DNA of 64,000 nucleotides from CAVPJC01 sp963705155 (GTDB lineage Bacteria; Chloroflexota; Anaerolineae; Anaerolineales; UBA4823): NCBI GenBank assembly GCA_963705155.1, contig CAVPJC010000012.1, positions 124,001 through 188,000 of the forward strand, given 5' to 3'. Under the pieces are notes generated by a model. It saw only the letters and a list, made by a program, of their open reading frames with translations, had not been told where the DNA came from and did not search any database. Below are positions 54,066 through 63,407 of the stretch, in pieces. The position numbers were made by a program, and so were the translations under genes. Every line of letters starts with the position of its first letter. The first letter of the stretch is position 1.

Positions 54066-55058
54066 ATGGTCTGGGTAATATTTCTCACCAGCGCAGCGTT
54101 GATCGTCTTCGCTGCCACCCAACTGGCAAAATACGGCGATGTGATCGCCGTCCGCACCCGCCTGGGCGGCATGTTCATCGGCGTGCTGCTTCTGGCAGGC
54201 GCCACCTCGCTGCCTGAGGTGCTCACCACGATCAACTCACTCTCTCAAGGTGTGCCCAACCTGGCGGCGGGCAATTTGCTGGGCAGCAACCTGTTCAATA
54301 TGCTGCTGCTGGCGGTCCTCGACCTGCTGCACCGCAAAGACCGCATCCTGCGCAAAGCGGCCCTCAAGCACGCCCTGACCGGCAGCCTGACGGTCTTTCT
54401 CATCGGCCTGGTGGTGTTCTTCATCCTGGCTGATATTAAGGTACAGATTGGCTGGATTGGCCTGGATAGCATTGTGATCGTGCTGGCCTATGTTGTCGCG
54501 GTGCGGCTGATCCAGGCCAACCAGTCACACCCTGCAGGTCACTCGCCGGAATCCGTTGAAATCCCGGAAGGGACGCCGCCGCTGTGGAAAGGATTGACCG
54601 GCTTTGGGCTGGCTGCCCTGGGACTGGTGATCATCACCCCCTGGATGGTGCGCTCCAGCGCCGAGATTGCCGTAATCACCGGGCTTGGCGCCACCTTTGT
54701 AGGCACCACCCTGGTCGCAATCGTCACATCCCTGCCCGAGCTGGTGACAACGATTGCCGCAATCAAGCTCGGCGCCGATGACATGGCGATTGGCAACCTG
54801 TTTGGCAGCAACCTGTTCAACATGTTCGCGCTTGGCCTGACGGATGTGTTCTACCTGCAGGGGCGCTACCTGGGCGTGATCGACCCGGCGTTTTTGTTGG
54901 TGGGCATGCTCGGCCTGCTGATGACCGGACTGGGGTTGATCGGCAACCTGGCGCGCCTGGAGCGGCGGGTGCTGTTCATCGAGCTGGATGCCCTGGCATT
55001 GATGATGCTGTATTTTGGCGGGCTGTGGCTGCTTTACACCCGCGGCGTCACTCCCTGA
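54066..55058 (+). CDS. Ca2+/cation antiporter (CaCA family)
   Basis: A 330-residue antiporter starting MVWVIFLTSAALIVFAATQL at ATG 54066, one base after the PII-like stop. It has the two characteristic alpha repeats: LLLAGATSLPEVLTTINSLS and NLLGSNLFNMLLLAVLDL in the first half; TTLVAIVTSLPELVTTIAAI and GNLFGSNLFNMFALGLTDVF in the second. The Glu in each (SLPE) is the ion-binding residue of the family. Intact. Expected to exchange Ca2+ or Na+ for H+/Na+. Confidence 0.9.
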   Translation: MVWVIFLTSAALIVFAATQLAKYGDVIAVRTRLGGMFIGVLLLAGATSLPEVLTTINSLSQGVPNLAAGNLLGSNLFNMLLLAVLDLLHRKDRILRKAALKHALTGSLTVFLIGLVVFFILADIKVQIGWIGLDSIVIVLAYVVAVRLIQANQSHPAGHSPESVEIPEGTPPLWKGLTGFGLAALGLVIITPWMVRSSAEIAVITGLGATFVGTTLVAIVTSLPELVTTIAAIKLGADDMAIGNLFGSNLFNMFALGLTDVFYLQGRYLGVIDPAFLLVGMLGLLMTGLGLIGNLARLERRVLFIELDALALMMLYFGGLWLLYTRGVTP

Positions 55059-55092
55059 GATGCTCTTGTGCTGCAACACGCACCGCCGGCGC

Positions 55093-57123
55093 TTATGGGT
55101 CGATGATGATCTCACAGTTCACAAACGTGTCCATCCCGTCCCCGCCGTAGCAGGTATCTGTTTCGTTCCCGCCGTCGAGATAATCATCCCCCGGGCCGCC
55201 GATGAGCACATCGTTTCCGTCTGGATTGATGTTATCCGTAAAGGAAATTTTAATATCGTCAAAATAAATATGATCATCTGAACCCAGGGCTGGCGAGCTC
55301 AAAAAGCGCAGCGTGGTGCTGCAGGAAGCATAAGCCGTGATATCGTAGGATGCCGGCTGCATATCTGTATCGTTGGCGGGTCCAGCGATGCGGTCTATTT
55401 CCATCCACGAACCACCGCCGTCGTTGGAAATCTCGATAACGGCGTAATCACCGGCGTCATCCAGATCCTGACGCAAATAGCTGAATTGCAACAGCGCCGA
55501 CAGGGCGGTGCAGAGCTCAGCCGGACGAGAAGCGCCTTTAGCGGCATTTTTAATGTGCAGCGATTGCACACTGCCGCCGCGGGTAAAGACGATGGTGAGA
55601 TATGGACGCCGGGCAGGATTGGGATCCTCTTTGCTTGCATAGCGGGTTTCAGCCACGCCGGTGGTGTCGATCAGCACAATGCCGTGATTGGCAACCGCGC
55701 CGCTCACCCATTGCTGCGCCAGGGCGGTGATATCGGCAGATACCATCTGGTTATTTGCACCTGGGATGAAGGAAGCCGCAGGGGTGGGATCAAACGCCGC
55801 GCCGATATTGCTCCAGGTTGCGCCGTTTTCGCTCCAGCTCCCGGTGACGGGGTGCAGGTTAACGGGGGCATTGTTGGATGAATTCACCCAGAAATGGACT
55901 GCGGCGGAAACAACATTGGCTGTAACCGGAATTGAGGTAAGATCAAAGCGGTACAGGGCTCTCTTATTGTTCCCACTGCTCGCCCTGACCTTGAGCTCAT
56001 CCGCCGTTCCGTAATTGTTGGCCGGATTTCTCTCTTCGATCCATGTGTCCTGATCGGAGCCGATCGTATTAATCCCGCCGCCGTAGCTGATATCGATGAC
56101 CATGTAGGCATGCCGGGAAGGATAATTATCTTCCCTGCTTGCCAACCGGGTTTCAGCCGCGCCGGGCGAACCGATCAGCATGATGCCGTGATTGGCAGCC
56201 GCGCCGCTCACCCACTGCTGCGCCAGCGCGGTGATATCGGTTGATGCCAGTTGATTATTGGCGGTCGCCGTGATGGAACCGGCAGGGGTTGGATTGAAAG
56301 CCGCGGCAATATTGCTCCAGGTTGCGCCGTTTTCACTCCAGCCCCCGGTGACAGGGTGCAGGAACACCGGAGCACCGCTCGAATTATTCACCCAGAAATA
56401 AATCGTAGCGGCAACGACATTGGCATTGGCAGGGATGGCAGCCAGATCAAAGTGGTACAGGGCTCTTCTATTGTTTCCGCTGGCCGACCTGACCTTCAGG
56501 TCAACCGCCGTACCGTAATTGCTGCCGGGGTTTCTCTCATCGATCCAGGTGTCCTGATCGGCGTACACGCTGTAACTGCCGCGCGCCACCGGCACCTCAA
56601 CATTCACATCCCCATAAACAGGCCCGTCGCTTTCCCCAATCTCGAGCCAATCGCTGGCCCAATTCTGCGTGCCATCCTGGTTGTTATAAGCAATCAGGCC
56701 GAACTGATCCCATACGGTATTGGATCCCCCTGCCGGACTGCTGAACAATTGATCAGACTGCTCGCCCCCCAGGATGCAGTCGTCCCCGCTCAGGCCGTCC
56801 ACGATATCGATCCCGACGCTGCCCAGGATCAGGTCATTTTCGGTTGTGCCGTAGAAGGCGCCGCCGGCGTTGATAGCCTGGGTCAGGTTGATGCCGCTGC
56901 ATTCTGGTGGTTTGATATCATTGGCTGTGACCGGCTGCTGCACCAGCGCATCAAGCAGGCCGGATACCGGCAGCCAGTTTGAGTTTGCCAGCCCAATGCC
57001 AATTTGGGCGAGAAATATCCCCGACAGCACGCACACGAAAATCTTTCGAGACAATCGGATCAGCCGGCCTGGTTTCGCAAAACTTCGACCGCCGCTCGCA
57101 TCTCGAAAACGTTCACCGCTCAT
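55093..57123 (-). CDS. Secreted DNRLRE-domain protein with RTX-like calcium repeats
   Basis: A 676-residue intact protein. ATG 57123 (MSGERFRDASGGRSFAKPGR) overlaps the signal peptidase 3' end by 11 bp. A membrane/signal segment is LSRKIFVCVLSGIFLAQIGI. A short RTX-like motif (TENDLILGSVGIDIVDGLSG) precedes two DNRLRE domains (ADQDTWIDERNPGSNYGTAV and SDQDTWIEERNPANNYGTAD, each followed by RRALYHFDL / KRALYRFDL and GWSENGATWSNIAAAF-type blocks). A second RTX-like block (GNDVLIGGPGDDYLDGGNET) ends the protein. Probably a calcium-bound surface protein; DNRLRE domains may bind polysaccharide (inference). Confidence 0.85.
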   Translation of the reverse strand: MSGERFRDASGGRSFAKPGRLIRLSRKIFVCVLSGIFLAQIGIGLANSNWLPVSGLLDALVQQPVTANDIKPPECSGINLTQAINAGGAFYGTTENDLILGSVGIDIVDGLSGDDCILGGEQSDQLFSSPAGGSNTVWDQFGLIAYNNQDGTQNWASDWLEIGESDGPVYGDVNVEVPVARGSYSVYADQDTWIDERNPGSNYGTAVDLKVRSASGNNRRALYHFDLAAIPANANVVAATIYFWVNNSSGAPVFLHPVTGGWSENGATWSNIAAAFNPTPAGSITATANNQLASTDITALAQQWVSGAAANHGIMLIGSPGAAETRLASREDNYPSRHAYMVIDISYGGGINTIGSDQDTWIEERNPANNYGTADELKVRASSGNNKRALYRFDLTSIPVTANVVSAAVHFWVNSSNNAPVNLHPVTGSWSENGATWSNIGAAFDPTPAASFIPGANNQMVSADITALAQQWVSGAVANHGIVLIDTTGVAETRYASKEDPNPARRPYLTIVFTRGGSVQSLHIKNAAKGASRPAELCTALSALLQFSYLRQDLDDAGDYAVIEISNDGGGSWMEIDRIAGPANDTDMQPASYDITAYASCSTTLRFLSSPALGSDDHIYFDDIKISFTDNINPDGNDVLIGGPGDDYLDGGNETDTCYGGDGMDTFVNCEIIIDP

Positions 57124-57592
57124 CTTCTTGCTTTGAATCCGGCCAGAAAAGAAACAAACCGATGATGCCTGCCAGCATGGCGGCTCCAACAGGCGAGCGA
57201 AAACCCCGGAATATTTTCCCCGCATACGGCACTTTGAGCCACAGCTTGCCGCTGATTTCGGAGGCGGTGGGCAGATAGGAATCTTCCCACTCGTTGTTGT
57301 CGCCCTTGATCAAGTACCGCTCGCCATCGTAAGCGATGATCCGGTGGATCACCGGACCCAGGTCTGGATGCTGGTAGATCACCACGTCGCCGGTGACATA
57401 TTCATCGCTCGGCTGCATGATTGCCAGATCTCCATTGTGCATGGTGGGAAACATGCTGTTCCCGGTAACAATCAAGTAGAACAGCCTGCCACCCAACTGA
57501 ATTGGGGCTATCAAGAGCCACGCGGCAGCCAGGACGAGCAACCACAGAAACATTTTGAGGATTGGTTTCATTGACCTGTGGTTTTGCATCAT
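57113..57592 (-). CDS. SipW-type signal peptidase I
   Basis: A 159-residue membrane protease of family S26B. The N-terminal helix (MFLWLLVLAAAWLLIAPIQL) is followed by the catalytic Ser motif VTGNSMFPTMHNGDL, then VTGDVVIYQHPDLGPVIHRI, where His takes the place of the bacterial Lys, and GERYLIKGDNNEWED. A second helix lies at the C-terminus. Such Ser-His enzymes process specific substrates, as SipW does for TasA. It sits between a small secreted protein and the DNRLRE protein on one strand. Confidence 0.88.
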   Translation of the reverse strand: MMQNHRSMKPILKMFLWLLVLAAAWLLIAPIQLGGRLFYLIVTGNSMFPTMHNGDLAIMQPSDEYVTGDVVIYQHPDLGPVIHRIIAYDGERYLIKGDNNEWEDSYLPTASEISGKLWLKVPYAGKIFRGFRSPVGAAMLAGIIGLFLFWPDSKQEDER

Positions 57593-57813
57593 GTGTGAAT
57601 ACCCTGTTCAAGGAAAACCGGGGTGCAATGACAGGCGCCGCACGTCATTACACCCCTATTTTGCAGTCTGGTTTGAATTTCCGGATTGTCCGACTGTAAA
57701 ACAATCACTCCAGGCGCTATTTTTCGCTCTCTAACAGGACCAATGGTATAAAGATGGTCACATCGCGATGTAAGCTCACATATGGCAGGAGAACCGTGGT
57801 TGATCCTCCGGTG

Positions 57814-58197
57814 CTATTGGACAGCCACAACGCGAAACTGGTCCGCGCTGAGCACCGTCACCCCGGTCACCGCGCAGGTGATCGCCGGCGCGCCGGCCTC
57901 GTTGCAGTCAAACCAGGCCCCGCCATTAACCAATTGAACCTTGACTTCGCGTACCGCGCCCGCCCCGGCTGTGGGCATGATCGTAAAACTCACCCCGCTG
58001 ATCAGGCCGGGATCCGTGGCATCCAGTGCATAGGTTACAGCGGATACATCGTAACCGCTGATCGTGTTTGCGCCATCACCCGCCCCGGTCGCGGGAACGA
58101 TGTTGGCTGCAGCATAAGCATAGGCTACCACCATGAGCAGCAAAACGAGAACAATGGCTACGATATTGCGGGGTCGAAAGAACTTTTGAATAAACAT
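57814..58197 (-). CDS. Small secreted protein, likely SipW substrate
   Basis: A 127-residue protein. ATG 58197 follows AAAGGAGAGTAAAA. The N-terminus MFIQKFFRPRNIVAIVLVLL has a long hydrophobic stretch ending AYAYAAANIVPATGAGDG. The mature part contains TISGYDVSAVTYALDATDPG and ends SADQFRVVAVQ, a pattern I associate with small exported proteins encoded next to SipW-type peptidases. Function unknown. It lies 222 bp upstream of the peptidase on the same strand. Confidence 0.75.
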   Translation of the reverse strand: MFIQKFFRPRNIVAIVLVLLLMVVAYAYAAANIVPATGAGDGANTISGYDVSAVTYALDATDPGLISGVSFTIMPTAGAGAVREVKVQLVNGGAWFDCNEAGAPAITCAVTGVTVLSADQFRVVAVQ

Positions 58198-58444
58198 TTT
58201 TACTCTCCTTTGAAGGCTGAATTTTTCCCCAATCCCTGGGGGTTTTCACAAAATTCGCTGGCAATTTACTGATAACAGTATAAATAAGATCGCCTCGTTT
58301 ATGCCTCACAATTATGTTTGGAAATAACAACAATTATACAAATAAAATTACAAAATTGTTAGAAGCCGAAATTCATAGCCCATCATCCAACGGGGATGAA
58401 AACTGGCACTTAAGGATATAAATCTATGTTAAAATCCTCTCCCG

Positions 58445-60093
58445 TTGCACTGCCTCAGAGGGAAATTTATTCACCAGGAAATACCACTGTCCACTCTTAC
58501 TCATAACCCCACTTTAAGCGAAGCCATCGCCGCCCGCCGGACGTTTGCAATCATCTCCCACCCGGATGCGGGCAAAACCACCCTGACGGAAAAACTGCTG
58601 CTGTATGGAAATGCCATCGAGCTGGCGGGAAATGTGCGCGCCCGCCGCAGCCAGCGCGCCACCACCTCCGATTGGATGGAGATGGAGCGCGCCCGCGGTA
58701 TTTCGATTTCATCGACGGTCCTGCAGTTCCCTTATCAAAACTATGTCTTGAACCTGCTGGATACGCCCGGTCACCAGGATTTCTCCGAAGACACCTACCG
58801 CACGCTTTCCGCGGTGGACAGCGCCGTGATGGTGATCGACGCCGCCAAAGGCATCGAGCCGCAAACCCTTAAATTGTTCGAGGTCTGTCGTAAACGCGGT
58901 ATTCCGATTTTTACATTCATCAACAAATTGGACCGGCCTGCGCGTGACCCGTTGGAGCTGCTGGACGAGATCCAAAAAGTGTTGGGCATGGAACCGGTGC
59001 CGATGAACTGGCCTGTAGGCGATGGCCCCAACTTCCGGGGGGTGTACGACCGGGCCTCCCGGGGCGTTTATCTGTACGAGCGCACCGAACGCAATGAGCG
59101 CATGGCCCCCGAAGAGTTCGTCCCGCTGGATGTGATCGTAGCAAACGGGGTAATTCCCCCAGCCGCGCTTTGAAAAATTGATCGATGACATCACCCTGCT
59201 GGACGAAGCGGGGATCGCCTTTGACCATGAAAGCGTATTGAACGAAGGACAAACGCCCGTATTTTTTGGCAGCGCGCTGACCAATTTTGGCGTGCGTTTG
59301 TTCCTCGACACCTTTGTGAAGTACGCCCCACCGCCTCAAGCCTACCCGAGCGATGCGGGTGATATTCCCCCGGATGCATCCGAGTTCTCTGGATTTATCT
59401 TCAAGATCCAGGCCAATATGAACCCCAAACACCGCGATAGTGTTGCGTTTGTGCGCATCTGCTCCGGACGCTTTGAGAGGGGGATGAATCTCCTGCACGC
59501 CCAGACCGGAAAGAATATCCTCCTATTGCGACCCTACAAACTTTTCGCCAACGAGCGTGAAATTATCGATGAGGCCTTCGCCGGGGATGTGCTCGGGATC
59601 CCGAACCACGGCAAGCTCGCCATCGGCGATACGCTGTGCGCCGGAGAGACGGTTCCATTTTGCGCCCATCCCGCGCTTCCAGCCTGAACATTTCGCCCTG
59701 CTGCGCAACACCGATATCGGCAAACAAAAACAATTTATCAAAGGTCTGGGGCAGTTTGAAAGCGAAGGCGCGGTTCAGGTGCTTTACAACCGCAATGCGT
59801 TCAAGCGCGAGCCGATTCTGGCCGTCGTTGGACAACTGCAATTCGATGTTGTGCAGGCCAGGCTGCAGGCGGAGTACGATGTCCCGACCCACCTGGAAAG
59901 ACTGCCCCACATTCTGGCCCGCTGGGTTCAAGGGCCGGAGCAGGCGGTGGAAAATCTCCCGGCGCGCAGTGAAGTCATTGTGGCTGTTGATGCCCGCAAC
60001 GCCTGGGTGGCCTTATTCAGCTCGCCGTTTTTTCTGAGTATTACACCGAACAACATCCTCAGCTTGCGATTTGTCGAAATAACACAAATCTAA
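58445..60093 (+). CDS. prfC: Peptide chain release factor 3 (RF3), frameshifted
   Basis: A translational GTPase that recycles RF1/RF2. About 530 residues. The G domain is intact: RRTFAIISHPDAGKTTLTEK (G1), RGISISSTVLQFPY (G2 region), LLDTPGHQDFSEDTYRTL (G3) and FINKLDRPARDPLELLDEIQ (G4). Slips near 59165 and 59660 join NEGQTPVFFGSALTNFGVRL (G5 region) and RFQPEHFALLRNTDIGKQKQ, and end at 60093. The start is uncertain: TTG 58445, or a CTG near 58487 after GGAAATACCA; no ATG is at the expected place. Confidence 0.9.
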
Positions 60094-60312
60094 GCGGCTC
60101 CCAGCCCGCGGCTGGGGCTGTCCCAAAAAGCAGGGCGAAGCGTGGTAATACCGCCATATATTGTGCAACGGACATCGCTTCGCCCCTACGGGTGGCGGTG
60201 ATGAATTGCAACAACTCCCTTTTTGGCGGCTCCATCTCATTTCCTGCCGGGGCATTGCATGCGAAAGGGTTATAATGTATGCACTTATTTGAACCACTCG
60301 TTGGAGACCCCC

Positions 60313-61788
60313 ATGAAGATTTCAGATGCACTTATTTCCCCCATCACCCCGCCCGGGGAACCTTTTGACCTGCCCGAAGCAACCCTGGTCGACCTGCCGG
60401 AGAAGCTGCAGCAGGCCGTGACCCGTGCCGGCTGGGAAGCATCTGATGCCCGTACAGGCCAAAGCCATCCCCTACCTGTTTTCCGGGCGGGATATGATGA
60501 TCCAGTCCCGCACCGGCTCCGGCAAGACCGGCGCCTACCTGCTGCCGCTGGTGGAGATGCTCAACCCGCGCCAGGCCAGCTACCCAGGCGCTGATTTTGA
60601 CCCCCACGCGCGAGCTGGCCTCCCAGGTGGCAGCCGAAGCGGCTCTGCTGTGCGGGGAGCCGGGCTGCGCTCGGTGGCTGTGTACGGCGGCGTGGGCTAC
60701 GGCGAGCAGCTGGCTGCTTTCAAAGCCGGGGCGCACATCGTCATCGGCACACCCGGGCGCATCCTCGATCACCTGCTCAAGCGCTCGCTGACGCTGGAGC
60801 ACCTGAAATTCCTGATCTTCGACGAAGCCGACCGGATGCTCTCGATGGGCTTTTACCCGGATATGCGCCGGGTGCAGTCGTACCTGCCCGAAGGGCACAT
60901 CAGCAGCTACATGTTTTCGGCTACCTTTCCACCCCAGGTGGTGCGCCTGGCCGACCAGTTTCTGCGCCAGCCGGGGTTTTTGAACCTGAGCAGCGACCAC
61001 ATGCACGTCACCGAGGTGGAGCACGTCTTCTACCACGTGCCCGGCATGGATAAAGAGCGCAGCCTGGTGCGCATCATCGAGGTCGAAAACCCGCCCTCGG
61101 CGCTGATCTTCTGCAATACGCGGGTGCGCGTGGATTACGTCACCACCATCCTGCAGCGCTACGGGTACGACGCCGACGGGCTCAGCTCAGACCTGGCGCA
61201 GGCGGCGCGCGAGAAGGTGCTGGAGCGCGTGCGCCGCGGCGAGCTGCGCTTTCTGGTCGCCACCGATGTGGCGGCGCGCGGCATCGACCTGCCCGAGCTT
61301 TCGCACGTCATCCAGTACGAGCCGCCCGAAGACCCGGAGAGCTACATCCACCGCGCCGGGCGCACCGGGCGGGCCGGCGGCAGCGGCACCGCCATCTCGC
61401 CTGGTGAATGTCACCGAGCGCTCCGAGCTGCGCCTCATCGGCAAGCGTTTCAGCATCGATCTGCAGGAGCGCCCGCTGCCCACCGATGAGGATGTGGAGC
61501 GGGTGGTCTCTGAGCGGGTCATAGCCCTGCTGGAGGCGCGCCTGCGCGGCCGCGATAAGCTGCAGGCCGAGCGCATGCTGCGCTTCACCCCCCTGGCGCG
61601 TGAACTCGCCGCCAGCGAAGACGAATCTGGTTTGCTTGCCATGCTGCTGGACGACTTCTACACAGGAGACATTCCACGAATTCGTGGCGCCCATCCAGCC
61701 CGTGCGGCCAGAGCGGCGTCCTCCGGCTCCGCCACGCAGCGGCGAGATGCGCGGACCGCGCCGCCCGCGGCGCGGCAATCGCTCGTAA
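60313..61788 (+). CDS. DEAD-box RNA helicase, multiply frameshifted
   Basis: About 490 residues from ATG 60313 (MKISDALISPITPPGEPFDL). Helicase motifs appear across frames: Q-motif LMPVQAKAIPYLFSG, motif I SRTGSGKTGAYLLPL, an alternate-frame LILTPTRELASQVAAEAALL (Ia), TPGRILDHLL (Ib), FDEADRMLSMGF (II, DEAD), SATFPPQVVR (III), ALIFCNTRVRVDYVTTILQR, and HRAGRTGRAGGSG (VI). A basic tail PERRPPAPPRSGEMRGPRRP ends at 61788 after further slips. At least four indels (about 60440, 60590, 60665, 61400, 61665). ATP-dependent RNA unwinding is inferred from family. Confidence 0.88.
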
Positions 61789-61815
61789 AAAGACCTTTAC
61801 CACTGAGACCAGAAC

Positions 61816-63032
61816 CTGAATACTTCCAAATCCGCCTCCCCTGAAACGATCTCCATCTCCACCGCCCGGAACCTGATGCTTGCCGCGCAGGGGTTGGCGC
61901 AACTCCCCCAACGCCCGGCCGAAAAGACAGGATGTACTCGCTGCCATCCGCCGCATGGGCGTGCTCCAGATCGACACCATCAACGTGGTGGCGCGCAGCC
62001 CATACCTGGTGCTGTGGAGCCGCCTGGGCGATTACACTCCCGCCTGGTTGGACGAGCTGCTGGCCGAGGGGGCGCTCTTCGAGTACTGGTCGCACGCCAT
62101 GTGCTTCCTGCCCATCGAGGATTACCCCTCTATCGCCGCTCCATGCTCGACGGCATACGTGGCTGGGGCAACGCTGCGGCGTGGGTGCGCAAGCACCCTG
62201 AGCTGGTGCAGCAGGTGATGGATCGCATCCGGCGGGAGGGCGGCCTGCGTTCCGCCAACTTCAAAAATGACCAGAAACCCGCCGGGGGTTGGTGGAACTG
62301 GAAAGAGGAGAAGATGGCCCTCGAGCACCTGTTCATCCTGGGCGAGCTGATGATTCGCGCGCCGCCAGGCCTTCCAGCGCGTGTACGACCTGCGCTCGCG
62401 CGTCCTGCCTGGTTGGGACGACGGCCCCAACGCTGCCAACGTTCCCAGCCGCGAAGAGGTCCTGCAGGACCCACACTCTCCGGGCCGTCCAGGCTCTGGG
62501 GGTGGCGCTGGCAGCCTGGGTGCCCGACTACTTCCGCCTGCCGAAAACGGGCAACGCCACCCGGCTGGAAGCCCTGGCAGATGACGGCCGTCTCCAACGT
62601 GTAGAGATCGAAGGCCTCCCTGGCCCTGCATACCTCCATCCCGCGGCCGTTTCCGTGGACCAGGTAAACCTACCACCCTGCTCTCCCCCTTCGACCCGCT
62701 CGTGTGGGATCGCCAACGTCTCAAAGACCTGTTCGGCTTCGATTACACCATCGAATGTCTACACCCCTGCTCCAAGGCGGCGCTTCGGATACTTTACCCT
62801 GCCCATCCTGCACCACGGGGCGCTGGTGGGGCGGCTGGATCCAAAGGCCCACCGCGCCGCCGGCCAGTTCGAGGTCAAAGCCCTTGCCCTCGAGCCGGGC
62901 GTAGAGCCTTCCGACGACCTGGTTGCAGGCCTGGCCTCTGCCCTGCGCCGCCTGGCCGCCTGGCACGGCACGCCCGAACTGGTCATCCGCCGCTCCGAGC
63001 CAGCAGATTTGGCAGACCGGCTGTTGTCCTGA
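61816..63032 (+). CDS. YcaQ-like winged-helix DNA glycosylase, multiply frameshifted
   Basis: About 400 residues. The likely N-terminus follows CTG 61816 (NTSKSASPETISISTARNLM); no ATG is available, so an indel may hide it. Family blocks: IRRMGVLQIDTINVVARSPY, LVLWSRLGDYTPAWLDELLA, FEYWSHAMCFLPIEDYP, then SPFDPLVWDRQRLKDLFGFD (assembled over two frames) and GYFTLPILHHGALVGRLDPK-AHR. YcaQ is known to remove interstrand crosslinks in Escherichia coli. At least five slips (61915, 62150, 62365, 62475, 62665). Ends at 63032. Confidence 0.82.
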
Positions 63033-63065
63033 GTAATTACGATAAATATTACCTATATTGGGGGA

Positions 63066-63094
63066 TTGACATTTGTCCAAACAAATTATACAAT
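63066..63094 (+). promoter_or_regulatory. Strong promoter of the small repeat-peptide gene
   Basis: TTGACA (63066-63071) and TACAAT (63089-63094) are separated by exactly 17 bp. The spacer contains the inverted repeat ATTTGT-CCAA-ACAAAT (63071-63086), a possible repressor site. It reads toward the small gene at 63154. Confidence 0.8.
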
Positions 63095-63153
63095 GGGGTG
63101 ATAATGGTTTAATTTCCATAGGTATTGATTTCCACGGCCCAAGGAGCCATAGA

Positions 63154-63337
63154 ATGAAAAATCCAACCATGCTCAAAATCCGCAAGAAACTCAGCCGCCA
63201 ATCACAATCAGACCGCCCTCGCTCTCAAAGTGCGCAAGGGCCAAACTTTGAACCACAACGAATCCGCCCTCGCTTTCAAGGTCCGCAAGGGCGTCAGTTT
63301 AAACCACAACGAGACCATCCTCACGGTTGTGAGATAA
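63154..63337 (+). CDS. Small three-repeat peptide of unknown function
   Basis: ATG 63154 follows AAGGAG with 7-bp spacing and begins MKNPTMLKIRKKLS. One extra base near 63195 shifts the frame; the next frame continues NHNQTALALKVRKGQT, LNHNESALAFKVRKGVS and LNHNETILTVVR, stopping at 63337. The result is a peptide of about 60 residues with three copies of the unit L-K-x-R-K-G-x-x-L-N-H-N-E-T-A-L-x. I do not recognise it. It has its own strong promoter and a terminator right after, so it is a stand-alone unit. The DNA of the last two units is also similar (about 50-bp direct repeats). Confidence 0.6.
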
Positions 63338-63359
63338 CCAACCGGCAAATGTCCCTTCA

Positions 63360-63393
63360 GGAAAGACGCTGCCCAGCAGCGTCTTTCCGTTTA
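63360..63393 (+). terminator. Rho-independent terminator
   Basis: A perfect 13-bp stem (GGAAAGACGCTGC / GCAGCGTCTTTCC) with a 3-nt loop, followed by GTTTATT. It lies 23 bp after the small-peptide stop codon. Confidence 0.85.
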
Positions 63394-63407
63394 TTACGGG
63401 GTTATGG

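Noticed and set aside
56251..56982. Plus-strand open frame opposite the DNRLRE gene
   Set aside because: The minus strand has recognisable repeated domains; the plus frame has none.
63180..63340. CRISPR-like direct repeats
   Set aside because: The two roughly 50-bp repeats are contiguous and encode the peptide repeat; there are no spacers of constant length and no cas genes in the window.
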